DNA of 64,000 bases from Cronobacter malonaticus LMG 23826 (lineage in GTDB: Bacteria > Pseudomonadota > Gammaproteobacteria > Enterobacterales > Enterobacteriaceae). The first letter of the stretch is position 1. Each line of letters starts with the position of its first letter. Below are positions 37,712 to 47,405 of this stretch, in pieces. Location: positions 1,240,001 through 1,304,000 of the forward strand of contig NZ_CP013940.1 of NCBI RefSeq assembly GCF_001277215.2, in the 5' to 3' direction. A model generated the notes under the pieces. That model was not told the origin of the DNA. It was given only the letters and a program-made list of their open reading frames with translations, and made no database searches. The translations under genes and the position numbers were made by a program.

Positions 37712-38542
37712 GTGCTGCGCTCAATCGCCACGCTGTGTGTCGCCGGAACCCTGCCGGAAAAGCTGCGCGCCATCGCGCAGGCCGGTTTCGACGGCGTCGA
37801 GATATTTGAACCCGATTTCACGGAGTGGGGCCAAAGCCCGGCGCGGTTGGCTACGCTGTGCCGGGAGCTGGGCTTAACCATTTTTCTTTATCAGCCGCTG
37901 CGTAACGTCGACGGCGTGCCGCCTGAGGCGTGGCCGCAAACGCGTGAGCGCGCGTACCGCACGTTTGAGACGATGCGCGAAATGGGCTGCCACAGTCTGC
38001 TGGCGTGCAGCAATCTGGAGGCGAACAGCAGCGCCGATCCGGCGCGGCAAACGGAAGATTTAGCGCGTCTTGCGGAGATCGCCGCGGAGTTTGACGCGCG
38101 GGTGGGGTATGAGGCGCTCGCCTGGGGCCGCCATGTGAACCGCTATACGCAGGCCTGGGAGCGGGTAAAATCCGTGGATCATCCGGCGTTCGGCCTGGTG
38201 TTAGACAGCTTTCACGTGCTGGCGCGCGGAGATACGCTGGCGCTTGAGGGCATTGCGCCTGAGAAAATCTTCTTTACACAGTTCGCCGATGCGCCGCATA
38301 AGGATTTACCGCTGGAGGCGTGGAGCCGCCACTTTCGCGCGTATCCGGGCGAAGGCAGCCTGCCGGTGGTGGATTTCGCGGGCACACTCATGGAGAGCGG
38401 ATATCAGGGCCCGTGGTCGCTGGAGGTGTTCAGCGATGCCTGGCAGCGGGCACCTGCTGAAGAGAGCGCCCGCGCCGGGTTGGCCTCGCTAGACTGGCTT
38501 GCGGCGCAGCTTAACGCGCCGCGCGGCGAGGGGTATGCGTAA
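37712..38542 (+). CDS. TIM-barrel isomerase-family protein, 3-dehydroshikimate dehydratase-like
   Basis: A 276-residue xylose-isomerase-like TIM barrel. The start is GTG 37712 with AAAGGAGG five to six bases upstream. The N-terminus RSIATLCVAGTLPEKLRAIA and the segments EALAWGRHV and LVLDSFH resemble the dehydratase domain of QuiC1-type 3-dehydroshikimate dehydratases. Candidate metal ligands E134, D165, Q190 and E238 fall within one residue of those I recall for QuiC1 (E134, D165, Q191, E239). Such enzymes make protocatechuate. It stands alone between fruA and nfo, replacing the nucleoside/pseudouridine genes of E. coli. No quinate or protocatechuate genes are in view, so another sugar-isomerase role remains possible. 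Confidence 0.75.
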   Translation: MLRSIATLCVAGTLPEKLRAIAQAGFDGVEIFEPDFTEWGQSPARLATLCRELGLTIFLYQPLRNVDGVPPEAWPQTRERAYRTFETMREMGCHSLLACSNLEANSSADPARQTEDLARLAEIAAEFDARVGYEALAWGRHVNRYTQAWERVKSVDHPAFGLVLDSFHVLARGDTLALEGIAPEKIFFTQFADAPHKDLPLEAWSRHFRAYPGEGSLPVVDFAGTLMESGYQGPWSLEVFSDAWQRAPAEESARAGLASLDWLAAQLNAPRGEGYA

Positions 38543-39400
38543 TTATGCCTCTGCGCCACCCGTTTGCTGAGCCTTCAGCCAGGCGATTTCCTCATTCCAG
38601 ATATCCGGATTAATGGTTTCCAGAATCAGCGGAATGTTGTCGAAATGCGACTGCTGCATGATCCAGCGAAACGGCGTAAAGCCGATGTTGCCTTCGCCTA
38701 AGCTGTGGTGACGGTCGACCCGGCTCGCGAAGGTACTTTTAGCGTCATTGAGGTGCATGCCGCGCAGATACTGAAAACCGACGATGCGGTCGAATTCGGC
38801 GAAGGTATTCTCGCAATCTTCTTCGGTGCGCAGATCGTAACCCGCGGCGAAGGCGTGGCAGGTATCAATGCAGACGCCGACGCGGGATTTATCTTCCACC
38901 TGGTCGATAATCGCCGCCAGATGCTCGAAGCGGAAGCCGAGGTTACTGCCCTGACCTGCGGTGTTTTCAATCACCGCTGTGACGCCTTCGGTTTTATCGA
39001 GCGCGATATTTACCGACTCGGCGATGCGCGACAAACACGCCTCTTCGCTTAACTGCTGGAGGTGGCTGCCGGGGTGGAAGTTCAGCAGCGTCAGGCCGAG
39101 TTGCGCGCAGCGCTCCAGCTCGTCGATAAACGCCGCGCGGGATTTCTCCAGCGCTTCCGGCTCCGGGTGGCCTAAGTTAATCAGAAAACTGTCGTGCGGC
39201 AGGATCTGACCGGGGCCGTAACCATGCTGGCGGCAGGCGGCTTTGAACTCGTCGATGACGGCAGGCGTCAGCGCCGCCGCGCGCCACTGGCGCTGGTTTT
39301 TGGTAAACAGCGCAAAGGCTGTCGCGCCAATTTCCGCCGCGCGGGCCGGGGCGTTCGCCACCCCGCCCGATGCGCTGACGTGCGCGCCTATAAACTTCAT
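38543..39400 (-). CDS. nfo: Endonuclease IV
   Basis: AP endonuclease of 285 residues (same as E. coli) that cuts 5' of abasic sites and repairs oxidative 3' ends. It is a TIM barrel with three zinc ions. Family signatures include [31 protein letters not shown] and the LILET region near the C-terminus. Its stop abuts the stop of the converging TIM-barrel gene with no gap. In E. coli nfo belongs to the SoxRS regulon; I did not identify a soxbox by eye. Confidence 0.97.
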   Translation of the reverse strand: MKFIGAHVSASGGVANAPARAAEIGATAFALFTKNQRQWRAAALTPAVIDEFKAACRQHGYGPGQILPHDSFLINLGHPEPEALEKSRAAFIDELERCAQLGLTLLNFHPGSHLQQLSEEACLSRIAESVNIALDKTEGVTAVIENTAGQGSNLGFRFEHLAAIIDQVEDKSRVGVCIDTCHAFAAGYDLRTEEDCENTFAEFDRIVGFQYLRGMHLNDAKSTFASRVDRHHSLGEGNIGFTPFRWIMQQSHFDNIPLILETINPDIWNEEIAWLKAQQTGGAEA

Positions 39401-39474
39401 CGTTTTCTCCTGTCATACCCGCAAAAGGGGGAACGTTTTATCATAGCGGACAGAGCAGGGAAAGGCGTGCCGCT

Positions 39475-40524
39475 TTATGCCAGCAGATGCGTGACCGCGA
39501 GATTAATCGCGCCACCGCCCACAATCAGCCAGACGAAGAGCACCAGCGCCATCAGTAGCGGACGCACACCAGCATTTTTCAGCGCGCTGACGTGGGTCGT
39601 CAGGCCGAGCGCCGCCATCGCCATCGCCAGCAGAATGGTGTCGAGCGTCACCAGCGTCTGCACGACCGCCTGCGGCAGCAGATGCAGGGAGTTAAACGCC
39701 GCGACCACAATAAACAGCAGGGCGAACCACGGAATGGTAATCTTGCCCGCTTTCTCGCCATTGCGTGGAGAGAGCTGTTTTACCCGGCCTGCCAGCAGCA
39801 GAAGGAACGGAGCCAGCATCATCACGCGGAGCATTTTGGCAATCACCGCCGCGTTTTCGGTGTCCGCGCTGACCGCATGGCCTGCCGCGACCACCTGCGC
39901 CACTTCATGCACCGTTGAGCCGATATACACGCCAAAGGTCTGTTCGCTAAACCACGGCGAAAGCCATGGCCACAGCAGCGGGTAGACAAAAATCGCGAGC
40001 GTACCGAAAATCACGACCGTCGCGACCGCCACGGTGACTTTGCTCGCCTGCGCTTTCACCACCGGCTCGGTCGCCAGCACTGCGGCGGCACCGCAGATGC
40101 TGCTGCCCGCGCCAATCAGCCAGCTGGTTTCACGGTCAAGCTTGAACACTTTCTGCCCGAGCCAGCAGGCGAGGGTAAAGGTGCTGGCGAGCGTCAGGAT
40201 GTCCACCAGAATGCCGCTGGCACCCACATCGGCTATCTGCCAGAAGGTGAGACGAAACCCGTACAGAATAATGCCCAGGCGCAGCAGATGCTGTTTGGCG
40301 AACAGCACGCCGCCGTCGCAGTGGGTATGGATTTTCGGGTACAGCGTGTTGCCGATAATCATCCCGCCGAGAATAGCTACGGTCAGCGCGCTGAAACCCG
40401 CGTTACCGACTGCCGGGATCGCGCCGACCCAGATAGCGGCGGCCGTCAGCAGGCCGGTCAGCGCCAGACCCGGCAAGAAATGCATAAGCCCATGATGGCG
40501 TTCGGAATAAGTCAGTGTGGTCAT
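39475..40524 (-). CDS. yeiH: YeiH: UPF0324 inner-membrane protein, putative sulfite-related transporter
   Basis: A 349-residue (same as E. coli) polytopic membrane protein of about 10 helices. Family stretches include GMIIGNTLYPKIH, GAGSSICGAAAVLA and GSTVHEVAQVVAAGHAVS. It is transcribed divergently from the LysR-type gene yeiE, its expected regulator. In Cronobacter, YeiE has been linked to sulfite sensing and YeiH to sulfite tolerance; I recall this and have not verified it. Confidence 0.93.
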   Translation of the reverse strand: MTTLTYSERHHGLMHFLPGLALTGLLTAAAIWVGAIPAVGNAGFSALTVAILGGMIIGNTLYPKIHTHCDGGVLFAKQHLLRLGIILYGFRLTFWQIADVGASGILVDILTLASTFTLACWLGQKVFKLDRETSWLIGAGSSICGAAAVLATEPVVKAQASKVTVAVATVVIFGTLAIFVYPLLWPWLSPWFSEQTFGVYIGSTVHEVAQVVAAGHAVSADTENAAVIAKMLRVMMLAPFLLLLAGRVKQLSPRNGEKAGKITIPWFALLFIVVAAFNSLHLLPQAVVQTLVTLDTILLAMAMAALGLTTHVSALKNAGVRPLLMALVLFVWLIVGGGAINLAVTHLLA

Positions 40525-40579
40525 AGCGTCCTCCTGTTATGGAATAAGCTTATGCCGTTCTGGTATAAAATTAAAATTG

Positions 40580-40595
40580 ATTATATATTTATAAT
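40580..40595. promoter_or_regulatory. Candidate YeiE operator between yeiH and yeiE
   Basis: The inverted repeat ATTATA-N4-TATAAT lies in the 117-bp divergent region, in an AT-rich stretch typical of LysR regulator sites. It would suit YeiE control of yeiH and autoregulation. Confidence 0.4.
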
Positions 40596-40641
40596 TAATC
40601 TTAATAAGTGGTAAGCACGGTTGCGTTCGCACGAGGTCATC

Positions 40642-41508
40642 ATGCACATCACCTTACGCCAGCTGGAAGTGTTCGCCGAAGTCCTGAAAAGCGGCTCGAC
40701 GACCCAGGCCTCTCAGATGTTGTCCCTCTCCCAGTCCGCCGTCAGCGCGGCGCTCACCGATCTGGAAGGCCAGCTCGGCGTGCAGCTTTTTGACCGCGTC
40801 GGCAAGCGGCTGGTTGTCAATGAACACGGGCGGCTGTTATATCCGCGTACCGTGGCGCTGCTGGAACAGGCGGGCGAAATCGAACGGCTGTTTCGCAATG
40901 ACAATGGCGCTATCCGCGTTTATGCCAGCAGCACTATCGGCAACTATATTCTGCCGGAGATAATCGCCCGCTATCGCCGCGACTTCCCGGATCTGCCGCT
41001 GGAGATGAGCGTCGGCAACAGCCTCGACGCGGTGCAGGCGGTCTGCGATTTCCGCGTAGACATCGGGCTTATCGAAGGGCCGTGCCATATGGCGGAGATT
41101 GTGGCGCAGCCGTGGCTTGAGGATGAGCTGGTGGTGTTCGCCTCGCCTGCCAGCCCTTTGCTGGAAGGCGAAGTCACGCTGGAGCGGCTTTCGGCGATGC
41201 CGTGGATTTTGCGCGAGAAAGGCTCCGGTACGCGCGAAATTGTCGATTATCTGCTGCTGTCACATTTGCCGCAGTTTCGCCTCAGCATGGAGCTTGGCAA
41301 CTCGGAGGCCATTAAACACGCGGTACGCCACGGGCTTGGCGTGAGCTGCCTGTCGCGGCGGGTGATCGCAGAGCAGCTGGAAACCGGCTCGCTGGTGGAG
41401 GTGAAAGTGCCGCTGCCGCCGCTGGTGCGCACGCTTTATCGCATCCATCACCGTCAAAAACATCTCTCCAGCGCGCTGGCGCGTTTTTTGCGCTATTGCG
41501 AACTCTGA
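40642..41508 (+). CDS. yeiE: YeiE: LysR-type transcriptional regulator
   Basis: A 288-residue LTTR. The winged helix-turn-helix spans ~3-62 ([31 protein letters not shown]) and the effector domain ~90-288, strongly conserved with E. coli YeiE ([32 protein letters not shown]). The ATG at 40642 has GAGGT six bases upstream; the frame extends seven codons further left without support. It is divergent from yeiH. Confidence 0.95.
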   Translation: MHITLRQLEVFAEVLKSGSTTQASQMLSLSQSAVSAALTDLEGQLGVQLFDRVGKRLVVNEHGRLLYPRTVALLEQAGEIERLFRNDNGAIRVYASSTIGNYILPEIIARYRRDFPDLPLEMSVGNSLDAVQAVCDFRVDIGLIEGPCHMAEIVAQPWLEDELVVFASPASPLLEGEVTLERLSAMPWILREKGSGTREIVDYLLLSHLPQFRLSMELGNSEAIKHAVRHGLGVSCLSRRVIAEQLETGSLVEVKVPLPPLVRTLYRIHHRQKHLSSALARFLRYCEL

Positions 41509-41694
41509 TTTCGCGGAGCGCGTCACACGGCGCGCTCATCATCAGTTTTTTTCCTCTCAACGCTCCGATTCGCTGCTTTACTTATAATCCTCGAGCGATC
41601 ATGAAGCTCTCTTATAACCGCGTATTTCCACCAGGCGCTTAGCGGCAACTCTGCTACAATCGCGCCTCTTTTGATGGATGGGCATTATTTTTAT

Positions 41695-43164
41695 ATGGTT
41701 TCCGAATCTAAAACCACACAAGCGCCTGCGCTGCGTCGCGAACTGAAGGCGCGCCACCTGACCATGATCGCCATTGGCGGCTCCATCGGCACAGGACTTT
41801 TTGTCGCTTCCGGTGCGACCATTTCTCAGGCGGGCCCGGGTGGCGCGCTGTTGTCCTATATTCTCATCGGTCTGATGGTCTATTTCCTGATGACGAGCCT
41901 CGGCGAGCTGGCAGCCTATATGCCGGTCTCCGGCTCGTTTTCCACCTACGGCCAGAAATATGTCGAAGAAGGCTTCGGCTTCGCGCTCGGCTGGAACTAC
42001 TGGTACAACTGGGCGGTGACCATCGCGGTTGACCTCGTGGCGTCACAGCTGGTGATGAGCTACTGGTTCCCGGACACGCCCGGCTGGATCTGGAGCGCGC
42101 TGTTCCTCGGCATTATGTTCCTGCTGAACGTCATCTCCGTGAAAGGCTTTGGCGAAGCGGAATACTGGTTCTCGTTAATCAAAGTCGCCACCGTGATTAT
42201 CTTTATCCTGGTGGGCGTCGCGATGATCGTCGGGATTTTCAAAGGGGCAGCGCCGGCCGGCTGGAGCAACTGGGCTATCGGCGATGCGCCGTTCGCGGGC
42301 GGTTTCTCGGCGATGATAGGCGTGGCGATGATTGTCGGCTTCTCCTTCCAGGGCACCGAGCTTATCGGCATCGCGGCGGGTGAATCCGAGGAGCCGGAGA
42401 AAAACATTCCGCGCGCGGTGCGTCAGGTATTCTGGCGTATCCTGCTGTTCTATGTGTTCGCGATTCTGATTATCAGCCTGATTATTCCGTACACCGATCC
42501 GAGCCTTTTGCGTAACGACGTGAAAGATATCAGCGTCAGCCCGTTTACGCTGGTGTTCCAGCATGCCGGTCTGCTGGGCGCAGCGGCGATTATGAACGCG
42601 GTGATTTTGACGGCGGTGCTGTCTGCGGGTAACTCCGGGATGTATGCCTCCACGCGTATGCTCTATACGCTCGCCTGTGACGGCAAAGCGCCGCGCATTT
42701 TCGCGAAGCTGTCGAAAGGCGGCGTGCCGCGCAACGCGCTGTACGCGACGACGGTTATCGCCGGTCTGTGCTTCCTGACGTCGATGTTTGGTAACCAGAC
42801 GGTCTATCTGTGGCTGCTGAACACCTCCGGCATGACGGGCTTTATCGCCTGGCTGGGTATCGCCATCAGTCATTACCGTTTCCGCCGCGGCTATGTGTTG
42901 CAGGGCAACGATATTAATGACCTGCCATATCGTTCCGGTTTCTTCCCGCTCGGCCCGATTTTCGCCTTTGTGCTGTGCCTGATCATTACGCTCGGCCAGA
43001 ACTACCAGGCGTTCCTTGCGGACACCATCGACTGGGCAGCCGTTGCGGCGACCTACATCGGTATTCCGCTGTTCCTGATTATCTGGTTTGGCTACAAGCT
43101 GGTGAAAGGCTCCCGTTTCGTGCGTTACCGCGATATGGAATTCCCTGAACATCTGAAGAAATAA
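41695..43164 (+). CDS. lysP: LysP: lysine-specific permease
   Basis: A 489-residue APC-family amino-acid permease (same length as E. coli), 12 helices, importing lysine by proton symport. It also restrains the CadC acid sensor. The N-terminal signature is LKARHLTMIAIGGSIGTGLF and the conserved core ELIGIAAGESEEPEKNIPRA. I start at MVSESKTTQ (41695), matching E. coli. In-frame ATGs at 41671 and 41674 would add eight residues. A TACAAT -10-like element lies near 41654. A terminator follows, then a dispersed repeat where E. coli has cirA. Confidence 0.97.
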   Translation: MVSESKTTQAPALRRELKARHLTMIAIGGSIGTGLFVASGATISQAGPGGALLSYILIGLMVYFLMTSLGELAAYMPVSGSFSTYGQKYVEEGFGFALGWNYWYNWAVTIAVDLVASQLVMSYWFPDTPGWIWSALFLGIMFLLNVISVKGFGEAEYWFSLIKVATVIIFILVGVAMIVGIFKGAAPAGWSNWAIGDAPFAGGFSAMIGVAMIVGFSFQGTELIGIAAGESEEPEKNIPRAVRQVFWRILLFYVFAILIISLIIPYTDPSLLRNDVKDISVSPFTLVFQHAGLLGAAAIMNAVILTAVLSAGNSGMYASTRMLYTLACDGKAPRIFAKLSKGGVPRNALYATTVIAGLCFLTSMFGNQTVYLWLLNTSGMTGFIAWLGIAISHYRFRRGYVLQGNDINDLPYRSGFFPLGPIFAFVLCLIITLGQNYQAFLADTIDWAAVAATYIGIPLFLIIWFGYKLVKGSRFVRYRDMEFPEHLKK

Positions 43165-43188
43165 AAAAAAGGCCGCGCGATGCGGCCT
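41695..43188 (+). CDS. placeholder removed
   Basis: See the lysP entry at 41695-43164; this duplicate carries no information. Confidence 0.
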
Positions 43189-43193
43189 TTTTT
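43169..43193 (+). terminator. Terminator downstream of lysP
   Basis: An 8-bp stem AAGGCCGC/GCGGCCTT with a 5-base loop and six T; an A run precedes it. Confidence 0.9.
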
Positions 43194-43213
43194 ATGGGGT
43201 TTTTCTGTGGGAC

Positions 43214-43292
43214 GGCGGGTGCGCTTACGCTTACCCGCCCTACACACCTGTCGCACCTTTATCGTAGGGTGGGTAAGCGTAGCGCACCCACC
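43214..43292. repeat. Dispersed inverted-repeat element, copy 1
   Basis: Two arms of 29-30 bp (43214-43243 and 43264-43292) are inverted copies of each other. They differ by two substitutions and one indel around a 20-base loop. The core reads GGGTAAGCGTAGCGCACCCA on the right arm. The same element occurs at 52535-52663 in this window. It lies between lysP and fghA, just after the lysP terminator. Confidence 0.85.
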
Positions 43293-43335
43293 GCGTACCG
43301 TATTACGACCGTTGAATCACACCCACCACGCCCCG

Positions 43336-44166
43336 TTAACGCAAATGCTGCGCGTGGAAACGCAAATGCTCTTCAATAAACGTGGCGATAAAATAATAGC
43401 TGTGGTCGTAACCCGGCTGCATACGCAACGTTAACGGCCAGCCCGCCTCCCGCGCCGTTTCATCAAGCCGCTCAGGCTGAAGCTGCTCGCCGAAAAACGG
43501 ATCGCTGTCGCCCTGATCGATAAGCGTCGGGATCGCGTTTTCCGCTGAAGCCTGTTCCATCAGCGCGCAGCTGTCCCACGCGCGCCACAGATTTTCGTCA
43601 TCACCCAGATACGCGGTAAACGCTTTTTTGCCCCACGGCACCCCGGCCGGGTTCACAATCGGCGCAAACGCCGACACTGAGCTAAAACGCCCCGGATTTT
43701 TCAGCGCCATGATAAGCGCGCCGTGGCCCCCCATCGAATGTCCGCTAATCGCCGCCTTCGGCGCCAGCGTAAAGTTCTCCGCCAGCACCTGCGGTAATTC
43801 CTCGCTGAGGTAATCAAACATCCGGTAATGCGCGGCCCACGGCGCTTCGGTGGCGTTCAGGTAAAAGCCTGCGCCTTTGCCGAGATCGTAACCGTCATCA
43901 TCCGCCACCGCGTCGCCGCGCGGGCTGGTATCCGGCATTACCAGCGCCAGCCCCAGCTCAGCGGCGACCCGCTGCGCGCCCGCTTTGGTGGTGAAATTCT
44001 CATCGCTACAGGTCAGCCCGGACAGCCACCACACCACCGGCGGCGGCGTCTGCGCGTCGGGCGGGAGATAGATGCTGAACGTCATCGGGCAGTTAAGCAC
44101 GCGGGAGTCGTGACGCCAGCGCTGTTGTAAACCGCCAAAACAGCGGTGTTCTTCGAGCAGTTCCAT
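43336..44166 (-). CDS. yeiG: S-formylglutathione hydrolase YeiG
   Basis: An alpha/beta-hydrolase of 276 residues (E. coli 278), esterase D type, hydrolysing S-formylglutathione in formaldehyde detoxification. The nucleophile is in [12 protein letters not shown] (Ser near 144). The family N-terminus [15 protein letters not shown] and the catalytic His in GYDHSYYFI are present. The ATG follows AAAGGAG. It is monocistronic here. The frmRAB-type dehydrogenase is not in view. Confidence 0.95.
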   Translation of the reverse strand: MELLEEHRCFGGLQQRWRHDSRVLNCPMTFSIYLPPDAQTPPPVVWWLSGLTCSDENFTTKAGAQRVAAELGLALVMPDTSPRGDAVADDDGYDLGKGAGFYLNATEAPWAAHYRMFDYLSEELPQVLAENFTLAPKAAISGHSMGGHGALIMALKNPGRFSSVSAFAPIVNPAGVPWGKKAFTAYLGDDENLWRAWDSCALMEQASAENAIPTLIDQGDSDPFFGEQLQPERLDETAREAGWPLTLRMQPGYDHSYYFIATFIEEHLRFHAQHLR

Positions 44167-44289
44167 AGTGGCTCCTTTTGTTCAAACCCGGATAGTGCAG
44201 TCTAACCGTCAGGTGAGCAAGTTTCACTTCACCGGGCCGGAATCATAGCGCATCATATTGATAACTTTATTTTAACAAATGGAGGCGGC

Positions 44290-45414
44290 GTGGCGCTGCG
44301 TATCGCATTAACCGGCTTTCTGGCTCTGGTGGTGGCAATGGGAATAGGGCGGTTCGCGTTCACGCCCCAGGTGCCGCTTATGGTGGGCGAGGGCGAGCTG
44401 ACGCTGACCAGCGCGGGGCTTGTGGCCGCCGCTAACTATCTTGGCTATCTGGTAGGTGCCTGGGATGCTATGCGCGCGCATCGCCATGTGGAATACCGGC
44501 TGCATATGGGCGTCTGGGGCGCGGTGCTGCTGACGCTGGTTTCCGCGCTGGCGGAAGGCCCGTGGTCGCACGGCGTGGTGCGCTTCGTGATTGGCTGCAT
44601 GAGCGGCTGGGCGCTGGTGATGGCCGCAGGCTGGACGAACGAACAGCTCGCGCACCACGGCAGGCCGGGCTTAAGCGCAGCGGTCTTCGCAGGCCCCGGC
44701 GTCGGCATTACACTCAGCGGCCTGCTGGCGGTCTGGATCCACGGCGCTGCGCTCAGCGCAGCACAGGGATGGGTGATTTACGGCACGCTGGCGTTTGCGC
44801 TGATTGCGCTTATCGCCCGTTATTTACCCCGCAAAGGCGAGCTGCACCGGGCGGATACACCGCCTGCGCTGCTGGAACTGACGCCCGCGCTGAAAAGACT
44901 GGTCTGGAGCTACAGTCTGGCGGGCTATGGCTATATTCTGCCCGCTACGTTTTTATCGCAGATGGCGGCGGCACGCTTTCCCGGCAGCCTGTTCGCGCAG
45001 TTTGTCTGGCCGGTGTTCGGCGCGGCGTCGGTTGTGGGCATTGCGCTCAGCATTCTCTGGCGCACACGCGGTACGGCATCGCAGCGGCTGGCGATTGTCC
45101 TCTGGCTCCAGGGGCTCGGCGTACTGGCGGCGGCGCTGCTGCCAGGATTATCGGGGCTTGTGATCGGCTCACTGCTGGTGGGCGGCGGGTTCCTGTGCGC
45201 GGTGCAGCTTTCTTTGCAGTGCGGGCGCGAGCTGGCGCCTTCGCACACCCGCTATCTTGCGGGCCTGCTGACTACCGGCTATGCGGTAGGCCAGCTTGTC
45301 GGGCCAGTCACTTCAGCGCTCTCAAGCCACTTCACCGGCCAGCTTGAGCCCGCGTTGTGGCTCGCGGGCGTGGCGCTGTTTATCGGCGGCGCGCTGGTCT
45401 TCCGGCGCGCCTGA
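44290..45414 (+). CDS. YbfB/YjiJ-family MFS transporter
   Basis: A 374-residue MFS protein with 12 helices and the family's opening [23 protein letters not shown]. The start is GTG with TGGAGG four bases upstream. The family is broadly distributed; its substrates are mostly unknown. It is inserted between yeiG and folE compared with E. coli, in line with folE but 125 bp apart with a CRP-like palindrome between, so they are probably separate units. Confidence 0.85.
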   Translation: MALRIALTGFLALVVAMGIGRFAFTPQVPLMVGEGELTLTSAGLVAAANYLGYLVGAWDAMRAHRHVEYRLHMGVWGAVLLTLVSALAEGPWSHGVVRFVIGCMSGWALVMAAGWTNEQLAHHGRPGLSAAVFAGPGVGITLSGLLAVWIHGAALSAAQGWVIYGTLAFALIALIARYLPRKGELHRADTPPALLELTPALKRLVWSYSLAGYGYILPATFLSQMAAARFPGSLFAQFVWPVFGAASVVGIALSILWRTRGTASQRLAIVLWLQGLGVLAAALLPGLSGLVIGSLLVGGGFLCAVQLSLQCGRELAPSHTRYLAGLLTTGYAVGQLVGPVTSALSSHFTGQLEPALWLAGVALFIGGALVFRRA

Positions 45415-45458
45415 AAGGCAGCGACGATTTCAACAATTTCGCCCCGGCCACTGGATTA

Positions 45459-45478
45459 TGTGCGTTAGCTCACGCACA
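45459..45478 (+). promoter_or_regulatory. CRP-like palindrome upstream of folE
   Basis: TGTGC-N6-TCACG matches four of five bases in each CRP half. It also forms a perfect TGTGCGT/ACGCACA inverted repeat with a 6-base centre. It lies about 60-80 bp before the folE start. Confidence 0.4.
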
Positions 45479-45538
45479 ATGAGCCACGCTCAGCCCCGGC
45501 TGGGCAGAGTCTGGTTACACCTGCAGGAGAAAATAACG

Positions 45539-46210
45539 ATGCCATCACTCAGTAAAGAAGCGGCCCTGGTTCATGAAGCGCTGGTCGCGCGCGGTCTGGA
45601 GACGCCGCTGCGTCCGCCGGTCAACGAGCTGGATAACGAAACCCGCAAGCGCCTCATCGCCGGTCATATGACTGAAATCATGCAGCTGCTTAACCTGGAT
45701 CTGAGCGATGACAGCCTGATGGAAACGCCGCATCGCATCGCCAAGATGTATGTGGATGAGATTTTCTCCGGCCTCGATTACGCGAATTTCCCGAAGATCA
45801 CCGTCATTGAGAACAAAATGAAGGTGGATGAAATGGTCACGGTGCGCGACATCACCCTGACCAGCACCTGCGAACATCACTTCGTGACCATCGACGGTAA
45901 AGCGACCGTCGCGTATATCCCGAAAGATGCGGTGATTGGCCTTTCAAAAATCAACCGCATCGTACAGTTCTTCGCCCAGCGCCCGCAGGTGCAGGAGCGA
46001 CTGACGCAGCAGGTACTGGTGGCACTGCAAACGCTGCTTGGCACGAACAACGTGGCGGTCTCCATCGACGCGGTGCATTACTGCGTGAAAGCGCGCGGCA
46101 TCCGCGACGCCACCAGCGCGACCACCACGACGTCGCTCGGCGGGCTGTTTAAATCCAGCCAGAACACGCGCCAGGAGTTTCTGCGCGCCGTGCGCCACCA
46201 CAACGGCTAA
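45539..46210 (+). CDS. folE: GTP cyclohydrolase I
   Basis: A 223-residue enzyme (E. coli 222) converting GTP to dihydroneopterin triphosphate, the first step of folate synthesis. The zinc ligands are in TSTCEHHF and [24 protein letters not shown] and the [20 protein letters not shown] helix are typical. The ATG at 45539 has GCAGGAG ten bases upstream. An in-frame extension to 45296 overlaps the MFS gene and is rejected. yeiB begins 8 bp downstream, so the two are an operon. Confidence 0.97.
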   Translation: MPSLSKEAALVHEALVARGLETPLRPPVNELDNETRKRLIAGHMTEIMQLLNLDLSDDSLMETPHRIAKMYVDEIFSGLDYANFPKITVIENKMKVDEMVTVRDITLTSTCEHHFVTIDGKATVAYIPKDAVIGLSKINRIVQFFAQRPQVQERLTQQVLVALQTLLGTNNVAVSIDAVHYCVKARGIRDATSATTTTSLGGLFKSSQNTRQEFLRAVRHHNG

Positions 46211-46218
46211 GACCCAGG

Positions 46219-47376
46219 ATGACGAGAAATATCACCCTCGACGCGGTACGCGGCCTGGCAATACTCGGCATCCTTCTGCTCAACATTACCGCCTTTGGGC
46301 TTCCGAAGGCGGCTTATCTGAACCCCGCCTGGTATGGCGATATCACCTCCCGCGACGCCTGGACATGGGCGCTGCTCGATCTCTTCGCCCAGGTCAAATT
46401 CCTCACGCTGTTCGCGCTGCTGTTCGGGGCTGGTCTGCAAATGCTGCTGCCGCGCGGCAAACGCTGGATCCAGGCAAGGCTCACACTACTGGCGCTGCTC
46501 GGTTTTCTGCATGCGATTTTCATCTGGGATGGCGATATCCTGCTGGCTTATGGGCTGGTGGGACTTGTCTGCTGGCGCATGGTGCGCGACGCCCCGAGTG
46601 TGAAATCGCTGTTTAAAACCGGCGTGGTGCTTTATCTCATCGGGATTGCGGTGCTGCTGCTGCTCGGCATGATGTCCGGCGAGCACATGAGCCGCTCCTG
46701 GACGCCGCAGGCGGCCGATCTCTTCTATGAAAAATTCTGGCGTCTGGAAGGGGGAATGGAGGCCGTGCGCAGCCGGCTCGATCTGCTCTCTTCCATGCTG
46801 CTGGCGCTCGGCGCGCAATATGGCTGGCAGCTGGCGGGCATGATGCTGACCGGCGCGGCGCTGATGCGCAGCGGCTGGCTGCGCGGCGAATTCAGCCTGC
46901 GCCACTACCGGCGCACCGGTTTCGGGCTGGTGGCGCTGGGCGTGCTGATTAACCTGCCCGCGATAGTCGTTCAGTGGCAACTCGGCTGGGATTACCGCTG
47001 GTGCGCGTTTCTGCTTCAGGCGCCGCGCGAACTGGGCGCGCCGTTGCAGGCGCTCGGCTATACGGCGCTGGTTTTCGGCTACTGGCCGTGTCTGGCGCGC
47101 CTGAAACTGATGACCGCCGTAGCCTGCGTCGGGCGCATGGCGCTCACCAACTATCTGCTGCAAAGCCTGATCTGCACGATGCTCTTCAACCGCTTCGGCC
47201 TGTTTATGCAGTTTGACCGGCTCTCGCTGCTGGCGTTTGTTCCGGCGGTCTGGGCCGTAAACCTCGCGTTCTCCGTGCTCTGGCTGCGTTATTTCCGCCA
47301 GGGGCCGCTGGAGTGGCTATGGCGTCGTCTGACGCGCCTCGCCGCAGGCGCACCGCAATCCGTATCATCCAGATAA
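46219..47376 (+). CDS. yeiB: YeiB: DUF418 inner-membrane protein
   Basis: A 385-residue polytopic membrane protein, identical in length to E. coli YeiB, with about nine to ten helices. The opening LDAVRGLAILGILLLNI is characteristic of the acyltransferase-like DUF1624/DUF418 group, and the C-terminal DUF418 segment contains GRMALTNYLLQSLI. Function unknown. It is cotranscribed with folE; galS follows after a regulated gap. Confidence 0.93.
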   Translation: MTRNITLDAVRGLAILGILLLNITAFGLPKAAYLNPAWYGDITSRDAWTWALLDLFAQVKFLTLFALLFGAGLQMLLPRGKRWIQARLTLLALLGFLHAIFIWDGDILLAYGLVGLVCWRMVRDAPSVKSLFKTGVVLYLIGIAVLLLLGMMSGEHMSRSWTPQAADLFYEKFWRLEGGMEAVRSRLDLLSSMLLALGAQYGWQLAGMMLTGAALMRSGWLRGEFSLRHYRRTGFGLVALGVLINLPAIVVQWQLGWDYRWCAFLLQAPRELGAPLQALGYTALVFGYWPCLARLKLMTAVACVGRMALTNYLLQSLICTMLFNRFGLFMQFDRLSLLAFVPAVWAVNLAFSVLWLRYFRQGPLEWLWRRLTRLAAGAPQSVSSR

Positions 47377-47405
47377 CGATCTGGATCACAATCGTTAACA
47401 AATTG

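Noticed and set aside
42175..43152. 325-codon open frame antisense to lysP
   Set aside because: Same codon-bias artefact over a well-supported permease gene.
41695..43188. Duplicate lysP entry with an end beyond the stop codon
   Set aside because: The lysP stop is at 43162-43164; the entry ending at 43188 has confidence zero and should be ignored.
43214..43292. CRISPR-like repeat
   Set aside because: Only one inverted pair of arms without regular direct repeats and spacers.
45296..45538. N-terminal extension of folE
   Set aside because: It overlaps the MFS gene in another frame and precedes the ribosome site and family start.
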